Shown here one piece after another: positions 38,292 through 48,252 of a DNA stretch of 64,000 nucleotides. The notes under the pieces are model-generated. The model made no database searches, had not been told where the DNA came from, and worked only from the letters and a program-made list of their open reading frames with translations. The stretch is from positions 186,001 through 250,000 of the forward strand of contig NZ_JADDXW010000004.1 of the NCBI RefSeq assembly GCF_017183135.1. Direction: 5' to 3'. Position 1 is the first letter of the stretch. Each line of letters begins with the position of its first letter. The translations under genes were made by a program, and so were the position numbers. The stretch is from Aurantimonas marina (GTDB lineage Bacteria; Pseudomonadota; Alphaproteobacteria; Rhizobiales; Rhizobiaceae).

Positions 38292-38729
38292 TCAACCGTA
38301 TGAACCCGCGTCGGCGTCGCCGCCGAATCCGCCGAGACGCAACGCCCATTGCAATGCGATGGTCGCGCCCTTCAACGGCTGAAGCAGCGCCAGCGACAGG
38401 AGGAGTGTGATCGGGACCCAAATCGCCAGATGTGTCCACATGGAAAGCGTTACGGCACGCTCCACGAACATGAACAGGCCGACCACGATATGGCCGACGA
38501 TGAACACCGTCAGATAGGGCGGCAGGTCGTCGGCGCGGTGATGGTGAATTTCCTGGTGGCAGACCGCGCAGGTGTCGACGCTCTTGAGGTAGCCGCTGAA
38601 GAGCTTGCCCACGCCGCAATTGGGGCACCGGCAACGAAGGCCCTTGAGCAGCGCCGGCCCCACCGGCCGTTCGCTGTCGGGACTGTTTGCCCGGACCGCG
38701 AAATCGCTATTGATCATCTGCTGGCTCAT
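38292..38729 (-). CDS. DUF983 family membrane protein
   Basis: 145 residues. Two CxxC pairs form a likely zinc ribbon (RCPNCGVGKLF and CAVCHQEIHHHRADD), followed by two transmembrane helices (YLTVFIVGHIVVGLFMF and WVPITLLLSLALLQPLKG). This is the standard DUF983 arrangement. Function is not known. Its start overlaps the stop of rnr by 4 bases, so it is translationally coupled to RNase R, an association common in Rhizobiales. Confidence 0.88.
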   Translation of the reverse strand: MSQQMINSDFAVRANSPDSERPVGPALLKGLRCRCPNCGVGKLFSGYLKSVDTCAVCHQEIHHHRADDLPPYLTVFIVGHIVVGLFMFVERAVTLSMWTHLAIWVPITLLLSLALLQPLKGATIALQWALRLGGFGGDADAGSYG

Positions 38730-40993
38730 CGCCGTCTCCTGGCCTTCCCCGCGACGTTCTTGTCGCGTCCCGTGGAGCGTCGCCGTCCGGCTGCCTTGTG
38801 GAAGGAACCGGTGGTACGCGGCAGTCCGCGCGGCTCGCTCAACATCTCGAACTGCATCGATCCGGCAAGCGGCAGCGCCTCCTTGAGGCGCACCTTTACC
38901 GAATCGCCTAGGCGATAGCCATGGCCGCTCCGGTCGCCGACCAGCGAGCGGCCCACCTCGTCATAATGGAAGAACTCGTTTCCGAGCGTCGAGATGGGCA
39001 CGAAACCATCCGCCCCGAAGGCCGGTAGGACGACGAACAGCCCAGCCTTGGTCACGCCGGTAATCCGCCCGTCGAAATCTTGGCCGGCGCGATCGGCGAG
39101 GTGGTGGGCGATCAGCCTGTCCACGGTGTCGCGTTCCGCCGCCATGGCACGACGTTCGGCGCGCGAGATGGCCTCGGCGGTCTGTTCCAGGGTCTCTTCG
39201 TCCTCGCGGCTCAGTCCACCCTCGCCAAGGCCGAGCGCGGTGATCAGCGCCCGGTGAACGATGAGATCGGCATAGCGACGAATCGGCGAGGTGAAGTGGG
39301 CGTAGCGAACGAGGTTGAGTCCGAAATGACCGATGTTCTCGGGTGAGTAGACCGCCTGCGATTGCGATCGCAGTACCACCTCGTTGACGAGACTCTCGTG
39401 CTCGCTCGCCTTGACCTGGGTGAGGATGCCGTTGAAATGCGATGGCCGCAGCGAGCCGCTTTTGGCCAACGATATCTCCAGCGTCCGCAGGAAGTCGCGC
39501 AATGATTCAAGCTTGGCGAGCGAGGGCGCGTCGTGGGCCCGGTAGATCAATGCCTGGCGCTTCGCTTCGAGCGTTTCGGCCGCGGCCACATTGGCCAGGA
39601 TCATGAACTCCTCGATCAGCCGGTGGGCGTCGAGGCGCGGCGGCACGACGACCTTGTCGACATGCCCGTCCGGCCCCAGGACGATCTTCTTCTCCGGCAG
39701 GTCGAGATCCAGAGGTTGCCGGCGCGCGCGCTCCGCCTTGGCGAGGCCATAAGCTTTCCAGAGCGGCTTCAGCATGTCGTCGACGACCGTCGGATGCACG
39801 TCACCCGGCGCACCGTCGATCGCCGCCTGGGCCGCCTCGTAGGACAGTTTGGCGTGGCTTTTCATCATGATGCGGTGGAAGCTGTGACGCCGTTTTTCGC
39901 CATGAGCCCCGAGTGTCATCCGGACGGCGAGGGCGGGCCGGTCCACTCCCTCGCGCAGCGAGCAGAGTTCGTTCGAAATGCGCTCCGGGAGCATCGGCAC
40001 GACGCGATCCGGGAAATAGACCGAATTGCCGCGAAGCCGGGCCTCGCCGTCGAGCTTCGAGCCTGGGCGGACATACAGCGCGACATCCGCGATAGCGACC
40101 GTAACGACCATGCCGCCGGGATTGGCGGGATCGTCATCCTCCGCCGCATGCACGGCGTCGTCATGGTCCTTGGCGTCGGCCGGATCGATGGTGACGAGAG
40201 GCAGACGCCGCCAGTCCTCGCGGTCCTTCATGGTTGCCGGGCCGGCGGCTTCGGCTTCGGTGATCACCGCTTTCGGAAAGACATGCGGGATGGAGTGGGC
40301 ATGCAGCGCGATGGTCGAAATCGCGCGCTCGGAGTTCATCGAGCCGACGACCTCGACGATCGTGGCGACCGGAAGCCCTGTGCGATGGCGCGGCCCCGGT
40401 GCGATCTCCACCAGATCGCCGTCCTTGGCGCGGTTCGTGTCGCCCGCCCGCACGGTATATTCGAGTTGCTTGCGTTCGACCGGTTCGACGCGGCCGCCAC
40501 CGCCCGGTTGCGCGCGGAACACCCCGAGCGCCAGAGTCTTCTGCCGTTCCAGTACGCGGATCACGCGGGCGATTTTCGCGCCGCTCTCATCCTCGTCGAT
40601 CCGCGCCAGGATACGCTCGCCAAGGCCGGCGGCCGCGCCCTTGTCACGATCCTGGCGAACGGGCAGGCGAGGGCGCTCGCCATCTCTTTCCTCGTCCCAG
40701 TCCGCGGGTTCGGCGATCAGCCCGCCATCATCGTCACGGCTGCGGATTTCGAGAACCGCCACGTCCGGCAATGCTCCCGGCGTCGAAAACCGTTTCCGGC
40801 CGCCTGCGAGCACGCCCTCGGCCTGCAGGTCGGCGAGGAGATCCTTCAGGGCGATGCGCTCATCGCCCTTGACCTGAAAGGCCTTGGCGATGTCGCGCTT
40901 GGACGACCGGCCGGGGTTGTCCGCGATGAAGCGGAGCACCGCCTCCCGGCTCAATTCCGGTCGCGTTTCGCTCCGAGGCCGACCCCGCGCCAT
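38726..40993 (-). CDS. rnr: ribonuclease R
   Basis: 755 residues from the ATG at 40993, only 4 bases past the topA stop; an ATG at 41029 would overlap topA. Order: an N-terminal helix-turn-helix (RFIADNPGRSSKRDIAKAF), cold-shock domains, the RNB catalytic domain with TIDPADAKDHDDAVHA (four metal-binding aspartates) and HFTSPIRRYADLIVHR, then an S1 domain (GRITGVTKAGLFVVL) and a basic tail. It degrades structured RNA from the 3' end. It is co-transcribed with topA upstream and DUF983 downstream. Confidence 0.96.
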   Translation of the reverse strand: MARGRPRSETRPELSREAVLRFIADNPGRSSKRDIAKAFQVKGDERIALKDLLADLQAEGVLAGGRKRFSTPGALPDVAVLEIRSRDDDGGLIAEPADWDEERDGERPRLPVRQDRDKGAAAGLGERILARIDEDESGAKIARVIRVLERQKTLALGVFRAQPGGGGRVEPVERKQLEYTVRAGDTNRAKDGDLVEIAPGPRHRTGLPVATIVEVVGSMNSERAISTIALHAHSIPHVFPKAVITEAEAAGPATMKDREDWRRLPLVTIDPADAKDHDDAVHAAEDDDPANPGGMVVTVAIADVALYVRPGSKLDGEARLRGNSVYFPDRVVPMLPERISNELCSLREGVDRPALAVRMTLGAHGEKRRHSFHRIMMKSHAKLSYEAAQAAIDGAPGDVHPTVVDDMLKPLWKAYGLAKAERARRQPLDLDLPEKKIVLGPDGHVDKVVVPPRLDAHRLIEEFMILANVAAAETLEAKRQALIYRAHDAPSLAKLESLRDFLRTLEISLAKSGSLRPSHFNGILTQVKASEHESLVNEVVLRSQSQAVYSPENIGHFGLNLVRYAHFTSPIRRYADLIVHRALITALGLGEGGLSREDEETLEQTAEAISRAERRAMAAERDTVDRLIAHHLADRAGQDFDGRITGVTKAGLFVVLPAFGADGFVPISTLGNEFFHYDEVGRSLVGDRSGHGYRLGDSVKVRLKEALPLAGSMQFEMLSEPRGLPRTTGSFHKAAGRRRSTGRDKNVAGKARRRR

Positions 40994-40997
40994 CGGA

Positions 40998-43748
40998 TCA
41001 GTCCGCGTCCCAGGGCAGTGAATCATCACCGACCACTGAGGATTCGGTGGGTGGCTTCTTGGCCGCCCTGCTCTTGGCGGGTGACTTCGCTGCCGCCTTC
41101 TTGGTTGGCGCCTTGCCGTCTACAGCAGTCTTGGCGGCGGCGGTCTTCGCTTTTGGCTTGGCGGCCGTCTTGGGCTTGCTCTTGCTGGCAGCCTTCTTCG
41201 CCGGACCCTTCTTGCCGGTCTTTTCCGCCCGATCGTTGAGCAGCTGGATCGCTTCCTCCAGCGTCACGCTCGCCGGATCCTTGCCCTTCGGCAGCGTGGC
41301 GTTGATCTTACCGGTGTTGACATAGGGGCCGAAACGACCGTCGCGCACGGTGATCTCGCCGCCAAGCTGCGGGTGTTCGCCGAGCGTCGCCAGAGCCGCC
41401 GGCTTGCCGCGACCGCGACCACCGTTCTCCTTCTTTTCGGCGATCACCGTAACGGCCCGGTTGAGCCCGACCTCGAACACATCCTCGATGGTTTCCAGGT
41501 TCGCGTACATGCCGTCATGCTGCAGAAACGGACCGTAGCGGCCGAGGCCAGCGAGGATCGGCTTGCCGCTCTCGGGATGAAGTCCGACCTCGCGCGGCAG
41601 CGACAAGAGCCGCAAGGCCTTTTCCAGATCGATCTCGGCCGGCTGCCAACCCTTCGGCAGGGACGAACGCTTGGCTTCCTTGCCTTCGCCGCGCTGGACG
41701 TAGGGCCCGAAGCGGCCGCTGCGCAGCGTCACCGGGTCACTGGTTTCCGGATCGACGCCCAGATCCTTGGGACCCTCTGCTTCATCGCCGTTCCCGTTCC
41801 CCGAAAGGCTGGTGCCGAGCTGCCGGGTAAAGCCGCATTCGGGATAGTTCGAACAGCCGACGAAGGCGCCGAACTTGCCGAGCTTCAGCGACAGCTTACC
41901 ATCGCCGCAACGCGGGCAGGCGCGAGGCTCGGTGCCATCCTCCTTGGGCGGGAACACCAGCGGCCCTAGTTCCTCGTTCAGGGCGTCGAGGACATCGGAG
42001 ACCCGCAACTCCTTGGTTCCGTCCACATGGGTCGAGAAGTTCTGCCAGAACTCGCGCAGGACGTCCTTCCAGGCCAATTTTCCGGCGGAGATGAGATCGA
42101 GCTTCTCCTCCAGTTCGGCGGTGAAATCATACTCGACATAACGCTCGAAGAAATTGTGCAGGAAGGCGGTGACCAACCGGCCCTTGGCCTCGGGCAGAAG
42201 CTTGCGCTTTTCATGGACAACGTATTCACGGTCCTGCAGCGTCTGCAGCGTCGAGGCATAGGTCGACGGGCGGCCGATGCCGAGTTCTTCCATCCGCTTG
42301 ATCAGCGATGCCTCCGAGTAACGTGGCGGTGGCTCGGTGAAGTGCTGCGAGGTGTCGATGGCGCGCTTGGCGAGGTCTTCGTTCGCCAGGATCTCCGGCA
42401 GCCGAGCCGAATCGTCGTCGTCATCGCCGGCATCCGGAGCGCGACTATCGTCGCGATGGTCGACATAGGCGCCAATGAAGCCGTCGAACTTGATGACCTG
42501 ACCGGTCGCGCGCAACGTCGCACTCTTGCCGCTCCCCGTCGCGAGGATGTCGACGGTCGTGCGTTCGATTTCGGCCGACGTCATCTGGCTGGCGATGCAG
42601 CGTTTCCAGATCAGGTCGTAGAGGCGCGCCTGGTCGCGATCGAGATAGCGCTCGACATCCTTCGGCGCGCGGCCGAATTCCGTCGGGCGAATGGCTTCGT
42701 GGGCCTCCTGAGCGTTCTTGGCCTTGGTCGCATAGTAGCGCGGCTTTTCCGGCACATAGCGCTCGCCGAAATTGGCGCCGATGGATTTGCGGGCATCCGC
42801 AATCGCTTCCGGCGCCATCTGGACGCCGTCGGTTCGCATATAGGTGATCAGGCCGACTGTTTCGCCGCCGACGTCGACGCCTTCGTAGAGCTTCTGCGCG
42901 ACCTGCATGGTTCGCGAGGCCGAAAAGCCGAGCTTGGCCGAGGCGGCTTGCTGCAATGTCGAGGTGGTAAAGGGCGGCCCGGGATTGCGTTTCGTCGGCT
43001 TGGATTCGACGCTGTCGACGCGGTAGGTCGCGCTTTCGAGCATCGAACGGACCACCGAGGCACGCTCCTCGTTGCCGATCGACAGTTTCTGCAGCTTTTC
43101 GCCCTCGAAGACGGTCAGGCGCGCCTTGAATTCATCGCTGCGCGGCGTCGCGAGCTGGGCTGAAATCTGCCAATATTCGTCGGGCTTGAAGCGCTCGATC
43201 TCCGCTTCCCGGTCGCAGATGAGCCGCAACGCCACCGACTGGACGCGGCCGGCGGACCGGGCACCCGGCAGCTTGCGCCAGAGTACCGGCGACAGGGTAA
43301 AGCCGACCAGATAGTCGAGTGCCCGGCGCGCGAGGTAGGCGTCGACCAGCGGTTCGTCGATTTGCCGCGGATTGGCCATCGCATCCAGCACGGCCTTCTT
43401 CGTGATGGCATTGAAAACGACGCGGCTGACCGGTTTCTTGCCGATCGCCTTCTTCTGCCGCAGCACCTCCAGAACATGCCAGGAGATCGCTTCGCCTTCG
43501 CGATCGGGATCGGTGGCGAGAACCAAGCCGTCCGCAGCCCGGACCGCCTGGGCGATCTCGGTCAGCCGCTTTTGGGAGGGCTTTGCGACCTCCCAGCTCA
43601 TCTCGAAATCCTCGTCCGGCCGCACGGATCCGTCTTTCGGCGGCAGATCGCGGACATGGCCGTAGGAAGCGAGAACCTTGTAGTTTCCGCCGAGATATTT
43701 GTTGATCGTCTTCGCTTTAGCAGGCGATTCAACGATGACGACATCCAT
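40998..43748 (-). CDS. topA: DNA topoisomerase I
   Basis: 916 residues. The Toprim domain begins MDVVIVESPAKAKTINKYL, with the acidic DPDREGEAI motif. The active-site Tyr303 is in ITYMRTDG. A C4 zinc finger (CPRCGDGKLSLKLGKFGAFVGC) is followed by repeated RFGPYV-type Topo_C repeats (three clear copies). The tail after residue 830 is a long Lys/Ala-rich stretch typical of alphaproteobacterial TopA and probably binds DNA. It relaxes negative supercoils. It is the first gene of a topA-rnr-DUF983-Nudix-MFS unit. Confidence 0.97.
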   Translation of the reverse strand: MDVVIVESPAKAKTINKYLGGNYKVLASYGHVRDLPPKDGSVRPDEDFEMSWEVAKPSQKRLTEIAQAVRAADGLVLATDPDREGEAISWHVLEVLRQKKAIGKKPVSRVVFNAITKKAVLDAMANPRQIDEPLVDAYLARRALDYLVGFTLSPVLWRKLPGARSAGRVQSVALRLICDREAEIERFKPDEYWQISAQLATPRSDEFKARLTVFEGEKLQKLSIGNEERASVVRSMLESATYRVDSVESKPTKRNPGPPFTTSTLQQAASAKLGFSASRTMQVAQKLYEGVDVGGETVGLITYMRTDGVQMAPEAIADARKSIGANFGERYVPEKPRYYATKAKNAQEAHEAIRPTEFGRAPKDVERYLDRDQARLYDLIWKRCIASQMTSAEIERTTVDILATGSGKSATLRATGQVIKFDGFIGAYVDHRDDSRAPDAGDDDDDSARLPEILANEDLAKRAIDTSQHFTEPPPRYSEASLIKRMEELGIGRPSTYASTLQTLQDREYVVHEKRKLLPEAKGRLVTAFLHNFFERYVEYDFTAELEEKLDLISAGKLAWKDVLREFWQNFSTHVDGTKELRVSDVLDALNEELGPLVFPPKEDGTEPRACPRCGDGKLSLKLGKFGAFVGCSNYPECGFTRQLGTSLSGNGNGDEAEGPKDLGVDPETSDPVTLRSGRFGPYVQRGEGKEAKRSSLPKGWQPAEIDLEKALRLLSLPREVGLHPESGKPILAGLGRYGPFLQHDGMYANLETIEDVFEVGLNRAVTVIAEKKENGGRGRGKPAALATLGEHPQLGGEITVRDGRFGPYVNTGKINATLPKGKDPASVTLEEAIQLLNDRAEKTGKKGPAKKAASKSKPKTAAKPKAKTAAAKTAVDGKAPTKKAAAKSPAKSRAAKKPPTESSVVGDDSLPWDAD

Positions 43749-43892
43749 AGAGATTATGTCCTGGCAGGAGAAAACGCGTGTCGGCGGAGGAATGCACGGC
43801 GGAGGATGGCGGCATTCCGGCTGTCGACCGTCCCGTCACATGGACAGTCCGGCGCGGACGGTCAACCCCAGCCGGGAACATGGACGGCAGGC

Positions 43893-43922
43893 TTGCAACC
43901 ACAGGGCGTAATTCTCTATAGT
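43893..43922 (+). promoter_or_regulatory. candidate promoter of the 59-residue gene
   Basis: TTGCAA (43893-43898), an 18-base spacer and TATAGT (43917-43922). The inferred start, near 43929, sits just before a hairpin in the leader. Confidence 0.45.
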
Positions 43923-43931
43923 TGCACATCT

Positions 43932-43963
43932 CGACCAAGCTTAGTGCCGCCGAGGCTTGGTCG
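43932..43963 (+). repeat. leader hairpin upstream of the 59-residue gene
   Basis: A perfect 9-base-pair inverted repeat, CGACCAAGC and GCTTGGTCG, with a 14-base loop. It lies between the candidate promoter and the ribosome binding site at 43983. It could be a leader stem or a regulator site shared with topA. Confidence 0.5.
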
Positions 43964-43999
43964 GTGAAATCGGCTCGATCCCGGGGAGTTTCGTCATCC

Positions 44000-44179
44000 A
44001 TGTCAGCTAATCCAACCAATCAACGGGAGAATCTTCAATATGTCCGGGATATGCTGGAGCAATTAAAAGTTGTATCTGGGGCCAGGGATGGGTCGATCCT
44101 CGGATATTTGATGGACATGGCCCGACTCGAAGCCGAGCAACAGATCGGTTCTTCGGCCGAGACATCAAAGAAGCAGTGA
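44000..44179 (+). CDS. small hypothetical protein (59 residues)
   Basis: 59 residues from the ATG at 44000, with GGGGAG upstream at 43983. The sequence is polar and helical: RENLQYVRDMLEQLKVV, then GYLMDMARLEAEQQIG, ending Ser/Lys-rich. No cysteine, signal or membrane segment. I recognise the style of small conserved Rhizobiales proteins but no named family. It is divergent from topA and its last 15 bases overlap the convergent end of dprA. Codon use and the promoter support it being real. Confidence 0.65.
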   Translation: MSANPTNQRENLQYVRDMLEQLKVVSGARDGSILGYLMDMARLEAEQQIGSSAETSKKQ

Positions 44180-45301
44180 CACCCGGCCATTCGCATGCCG
44201 TTCGAGGCGACCAGCAAGATCGAGTTCAAGCAAGACCAACTGAACTGCGCCGGGCGTCGATCCGGTGTGAATGATGATGTCGTCGATCTCGATGGGGGTT
44301 GATCCGAGAGTTTCGATGATGCGCTCGCGTTCCCCTTCGGCCGGTTCATCGGCCGGTCCGCTTCCGGCGGGCTCTTCCAACGCGACGTCGTCGCCAGGCG
44401 GCGTCATCCGGGCGTCGAGCGGCCGCAGCGCGGCGATTACATCGCCTGCATCGGTCGCCAAGATCGCGCCCTCCTTGAGAAGGCCGTTGGTGCCCGCCGC
44501 GCGAGGATCGAGCGGCGATCCGGGAACGGCGAAGACGAGCCGGCCCATTTCTGCGGATAAGCGGGCACTGATGAGGGAGCCGGACCGCGTTGCCGCTTCC
44601 ACCACCAAAAGCCCAAGCGCCATCCCGGCAACCAAACGGTTGCGACGGGGAAAGTCCCTGGCACGCGGCTCCCAGCCGAAGGGCATTTCGGAGATGAGGC
44701 AGCCGTCAGCATCGATGATCTGTCGCATCAGCGGTCGGTTTTCGCTCGGATAGGGCCGGTCAAGACCACCGGCGAAAACTCCTATCGTACCGGTCGAGAG
44801 CGATGCCTCATGCGCCGCGGCGTCGATCCCGCGTGCAAGGCCGGAAACGACCGCATAGCCGGCTCTACCGAGTCCGGTAGCGAACCGCCCGGTCAACTTG
44901 ATACCAGAGAGTGAGGCGTTGCGAGCGCCCACGATGGCGACCGCCGGGCGGGCCAGGACCTCCGAGCCGCCCATCACGGCCAAGACCGGCGGCGCCTGCT
45001 CGGTACGACGCAGCAGGACCGGATAGTCCGGCTCACCGAGGCAGACGAACCGCGCGCCGAGCCGCTCGGCCCTCGCCATCTCGTCTTCGACGGCGGCAAG
45101 GCTGGCCACCTTGATTTTTCGACCGCCACGCGCGGCCAACTCCGGCAGTGTCTCCAGCGCCGCTTCGGCGCCGCCGTACCGATTGATGAGCGCGCGAAAC
45201 GTCGCGGGGCCGACATTCTCGCTGCGGATCACGCGCAGCCATGCGAGACGCGTGGCCAAGGGGAGCGGGACGCCGACCTTCGGAGCGTCCGCGGGACTCA
45301 C
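44165..45301 (-). CDS. dprA: DNA-processing protein DprA
   Basis: 378 residues. An N-terminal SAM-like helical part ([21 protein letters not shown]) is followed by the Rossmann core with [51 protein letters not shown] and [16 protein letters not shown]-terminal winged-helix domain ends the protein ([30 protein letters not shown]). DprA loads RecA on incoming single-stranded DNA during transformation; it is also widely kept in bacteria not known to be competent. Its start overlaps the plsY stop by 4 bases. Confidence 0.95.
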   Translation of the reverse strand: MSPADAPKVGVPLPLATRLAWLRVIRSENVGPATFRALINRYGGAEAALETLPELAARGGRKIKVASLAAVEDEMARAERLGARFVCLGEPDYPVLLRRTEQAPPVLAVMGGSEVLARPAVAIVGARNASLSGIKLTGRFATGLGRAGYAVVSGLARGIDAAAHEASLSTGTIGVFAGGLDRPYPSENRPLMRQIIDADGCLISEMPFGWEPRARDFPRRNRLVAGMALGLLVVEAATRSGSLISARLSAEMGRLVFAVPGSPLDPRAAGTNGLLKEGAILATDAGDVIAALRPLDARMTPPGDDVALEEPAGSGPADEPAEGERERIIETLGSTPIEIDDIIIHTGSTPGAVQLVLLELDLAGRLERHANGRVSLLL

Positions 45302-45906
45302 CCCTTGGCTCCGATTTTGCCTTCCTTACCGGAGAGCAGCCGGCGAATGTTCGCATGGTGCTTGATATAGACCAGCAGCGTCAGCACTGCGGTAAGCGTC
45401 GCGGCCGTCTCAAGGCCGAGCGCGAAATAGGCGGGCGGCACCACCAGCGTCGCGGCGAGGGCGGCGAGTGATGAATAGCGCGAGAGATAAGCGACCGACA
45501 GCCAGACGGCCGCGAAGATCAGCACGCCGATCGGTGCGATGCCCAGCAAGATGCCGAGATAGGTGGCGACGCCCTTGCCGCCCTTGAAGCCCAGCCAGAC
45601 CGGAAACAGGTGGCCGAGGAACGCGCCAAAGCCAGCGAACGCTGCCGGCACCTCTCCCCAGACGGTCGCGGCGACGACAACGGGCACCGTCCCCTTGAGG
45701 ATATCGCCCGCGAGTGTCAGCGCCGCCATTTTCTTGTTGCCGGTGCGCAGCGCGTTGGTCGCGCCGATATTGCCTGAGCCGATCTTGCGGAGGTCGCCGA
45801 GGCCGAACAGCTGCGCGAAGATGAGGCCGAACGGAATCGTGCCGCTGAGATAACCACCGACAAGCGCCGCAGCGATGATCAGGCTCGTCCCCCCGTCACT
45901 CCCCAA
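45298..45906 (-). CDS. plsY: glycerol-3-phosphate acyltransferase PlsY
   Basis: 202 residues, a polytopic inner-membrane enzyme. Family motifs are [37 protein letters not shown] and a C-terminal [14 protein letters not shown]. It acylates glycerol 3-phosphate from acyl phosphate to make lysophosphatidic acid, the first step of phospholipid synthesis. It lies between the pyrimidine genes and dprA on one leftward strand, with a 2-base gap and a 4-base overlap on either side, so it is part of the pyrB-pyrC-plsY-dprA operon. Confidence 0.95.
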   Translation of the reverse strand: MGSDGGTSLIIAAALVGGYLSGTIPFGLIFAQLFGLGDLRKIGSGNIGATNALRTGNKKMAALTLAGDILKGTVPVVVAATVWGEVPAAFAGFGAFLGHLFPVWLGFKGGKGVATYLGILLGIAPIGVLIFAAVWLSVAYLSRYSSLAALAATLVVPPAYFALGLETAATLTAVLTLLVYIKHHANIRRLLSGKEGKIGAKG

Positions 45907-45908
45907 AT

Positions 45909-47225
45909 TCAGCCCCCGCTTGCTTCCGTTGCCGAGAAGACTGTGCGGCCCGCGAGGAAGGTTCGCAAGACCCGGCCCTGGAAGCGGGCGTTTTCGAACG
46001 CCGTGTTCTTCGAGCGCGAATGGATCGCATCCTCGCTGAAGATGAAGGGCGCGTCTAGGTCCACGAGGACCATGTCCGCCGGCCGGCCGGGAACGAGCGT
46101 GCCGCGGTCGAGACCGAGCAAGACCGCAGGCGCCAAGGTTAGCGTCTCGACGAGCCGAAGCAGCGGGACCTGTCCGGCGTGGTACAGCCGCAGTGCTGCA
46201 GGCAGGAGGGTTTCCAGCCCGATGGCGCCGCTCTCGGCCTCGGCGAAGGGACGGCGTTTGCCATCGGCGTCCTGCGGGTCGTGGGAGGAGACGACGATGT
46301 CGATCGTTCCGTCCGCCAGCGCTGCGACCATCGCGGAGCGGTCATCCTCGCTGCGCAACGGCGGCGACAGGCGGAAATAAGTCCGGTACTCGCCGATGTC
46401 GTTTTCGTTCAGCGAGAGATGGTTGATCGAGACGCCGGCAGTCGCCCTGATGCCACGCCGCTTGGCGCGCCTAATGACGTCGGCCGATTCGCCAAGCGAA
46501 ATCTTGGCTGCATGATAGCGGCACGCCGTGAGGGCGGCGAGCCGCAAATCCCGCTCCAGCGGGATGATTTCGGCCTCGGCCGGCGCGCCCGGCAAACCCA
46601 ACCAGGAGGCGAGAAGGCCTTCGTTCATGACGCCGTCGCCGCTGAGTGCGGCGTCCTGGGTTTCGTGCATGACAAGCGCGTCGAAATCGCGCGCATAGGT
46701 CATGATCCGGCGCAGCAGCGCCGGGTTCGCGATGGTTCGACGGCCGTCGGTGAACGCGCGGACGCCCGCGTTGGACAGTAGGCCGATCTCTGTCATCTCC
46801 TCCCCCTTCAGACCGCGGGTCAAAGCCGCTGCGGGAAAGACATTGACGGATGCAGTATCGCGCGCAGTCCGCATGACGAATTCGGCGATGGCGACATCGT
46901 CGACCACCGGATTGGTGTCGGGCATGGTCAGGATCGACGTCACGCCGCCGGCCGCCGCCGCCGCGGAGGCGGACGCGATCGTCTCACGGTGCTCGCCGCC
47001 AGGCTCGCCGATGAACACCCGGGCGTCGACGAGGCCCGGCAAGATCACGAGTCCACGCCCGTCGATGACTTCCGCCCCATCCGGTCGTCCCTGGTTCAGT
47101 GCGTCGGCGCCACAGGCGATGATCACGCCGTCCGCAACGATGACGGAGCCGACAGCGTCGAGCGATCGCGCCGGATCGACGATTCGAACCCGTTCGATGA
47201 GGAGGGGGCGAAGCGGGTCGCTCAT
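45909..47225 (-). CDS. pyrC: dihydroorotase homologue lacking metal ligands (non-catalytic PyrC'/PyrX type)
   Basis: 438 residues, full length for a type I dihydroorotase. The D-x-H-x-H metal motif of active enzymes reads DARVF at 67-71 ([13 protein letters not shown]), so both histidines are gone. The catalytic-Asp motif TDHAPH reads SSHDPQ at 313-318. Substrate-loop neighbours such as [12 protein letters not shown] are kept. It is therefore probably inactive and structural, like the pyrC' product that supports aspartate carbamoyltransferase in Pseudomonas. A 4-base overlap with pyrB fits a complex between the two proteins. An active dihydroorotase should exist elsewhere in the genome. Confidence 0.88.
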   Translation of the reverse strand: MSDPLRPLLIERVRIVDPARSLDAVGSVIVADGVIIACGADALNQGRPDGAEVIDGRGLVILPGLVDARVFIGEPGGEHRETIASASAAAAAGGVTSILTMPDTNPVVDDVAIAEFVMRTARDTASVNVFPAAALTRGLKGEEMTEIGLLSNAGVRAFTDGRRTIANPALLRRIMTYARDFDALVMHETQDAALSGDGVMNEGLLASWLGLPGAPAEAEIIPLERDLRLAALTACRYHAAKISLGESADVIRRAKRRGIRATAGVSINHLSLNENDIGEYRTYFRLSPPLRSEDDRSAMVAALADGTIDIVVSSHDPQDADGKRRPFAEAESGAIGLETLLPAALRLYHAGQVPLLRLVETLTLAPAVLLGLDRGTLVPGRPADMVLVDLDAPFIFSEDAIHSRSKNTAFENARFQGRVLRTFLAGRTVFSATEASGG

Positions 47226-48175
47226 ACCGTATCCTCCGGACCGCCGATCAGGGCCTCCATGACGGCCATGCGAACGGCGACGCCCATCTCGACCTGTTCC
47301 TCGATGACGCTTTGCGGACCGTCGGCGATCTCCGAGGCGATCTCGACCCCGCGATTCATCGGCCCCGGATGCATGACCAGCGCATCCGGCTTGGCAATCT
47401 TCAGCTTGTCTGAGTCGAGGCCGAAATAGCGGAAATACTCGCGCACCGACGGCACGAAGGAGCCGGCCATGCGCTCGCGCTGGAGCCGCAGCATCATCAC
47501 CACGTCGGCATCTTTCAGGCCGTCCGCCATCCGGCGGTGAACCTCGACGCCCATCTGCTCGATGCCGCGCGGCAAAAGGGTCGAGGGCGCGACCATCCGG
47601 ACCTGAGCGCCCAGCGCGTTCAGCAGGAGAATGTTCGAGCGGGCGACGCGGCTGTGCAAGACGTCGCCGCAGATCGTCACGATGAGCCCCGCTATCCGCC
47701 CCTTTCGCCGCCGGATGGTCAGGGCGTCGAGCAACGCCTGGGTTGGGTGCTCATGGGCTCCGTCGCCGGCATTGACCACGGAACAGGCCACCTTCTGGGC
47801 GAGCAGCGCGACGGCGCCCGCCGAGTGGTGCCGCACGACGAGAATATCAGGTCGCATGGCGTTCAGCGTCATCGCCGTGTCGATCAGTGTCTCGCCTTTT
47901 TTGACGGACGAGTTCGCGACGGACATGTTCATGACGTCGGCACCGAGACGCTTGCCGGCGAGTTCGAACGAGGCCTGGGTTCGAGTCGATGCCTCGAAGA
48001 AGAGATTGATCTGGGTCCGCCCCTTGAGGGTCGACTTTTTCTTGTCTCGGCGGCGGCCGACGGCGACCTCCGCTTCGGCGAGATCGATCAACTGCTCGAT
48101 CTCATGCGGCTGCAGGCTGGCAATGCCGAGCAGGTGCCGCTGGGCAAATGCGGGAAAGGAAGAGGTCGCGTTCAT
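47222..48175 (-). CDS. pyrB: aspartate carbamoyltransferase catalytic subunit
   Basis: 317 residues from the ATG at 48175 ([16 protein letters not shown]). The carbamoyl phosphate site is [13 protein letters not shown], with further contacts in RHHSAGA and [16 protein letters not shown]; the aspartate site appears as RLQRERM. It makes carbamoyl aspartate, the second step of pyrimidine synthesis. It is the first gene of a leftward operon with the inactive dihydroorotase, plsY and dprA. Upstream frame extension to 48214 would intrude on the divergent acyl-CoA dehydrogenase leader. Confidence 0.96.
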   Translation of the reverse strand: MNATSSFPAFAQRHLLGIASLQPHEIEQLIDLAEAEVAVGRRRDKKKSTLKGRTQINLFFEASTRTQASFELAGKRLGADVMNMSVANSSVKKGETLIDTAMTLNAMRPDILVVRHHSAGAVALLAQKVACSVVNAGDGAHEHPTQALLDALTIRRRKGRIAGLIVTICGDVLHSRVARSNILLLNALGAQVRMVAPSTLLPRGIEQMGVEVHRRMADGLKDADVVMMLRLQRERMAGSFVPSVREYFRYFGLDSDKLKIAKPDALVMHPGPMNRGVEIASEIADGPQSVIEEQVEMGVAVRMAVMEALIGGPEDTV

Positions 48176-48252
48176 AAAAACCACGCCTATAGGCAATCGT
48201 GGGTTTTGCGGCAAGGATCGTCATGGCGAGCCAATCGAACGAGGAGGCTGAT

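Noticed and set aside
39533-41239. Plus-strand frame of 568 codons
   Set aside because: Antisense to rnr and the end of topA; no recognisable domain.
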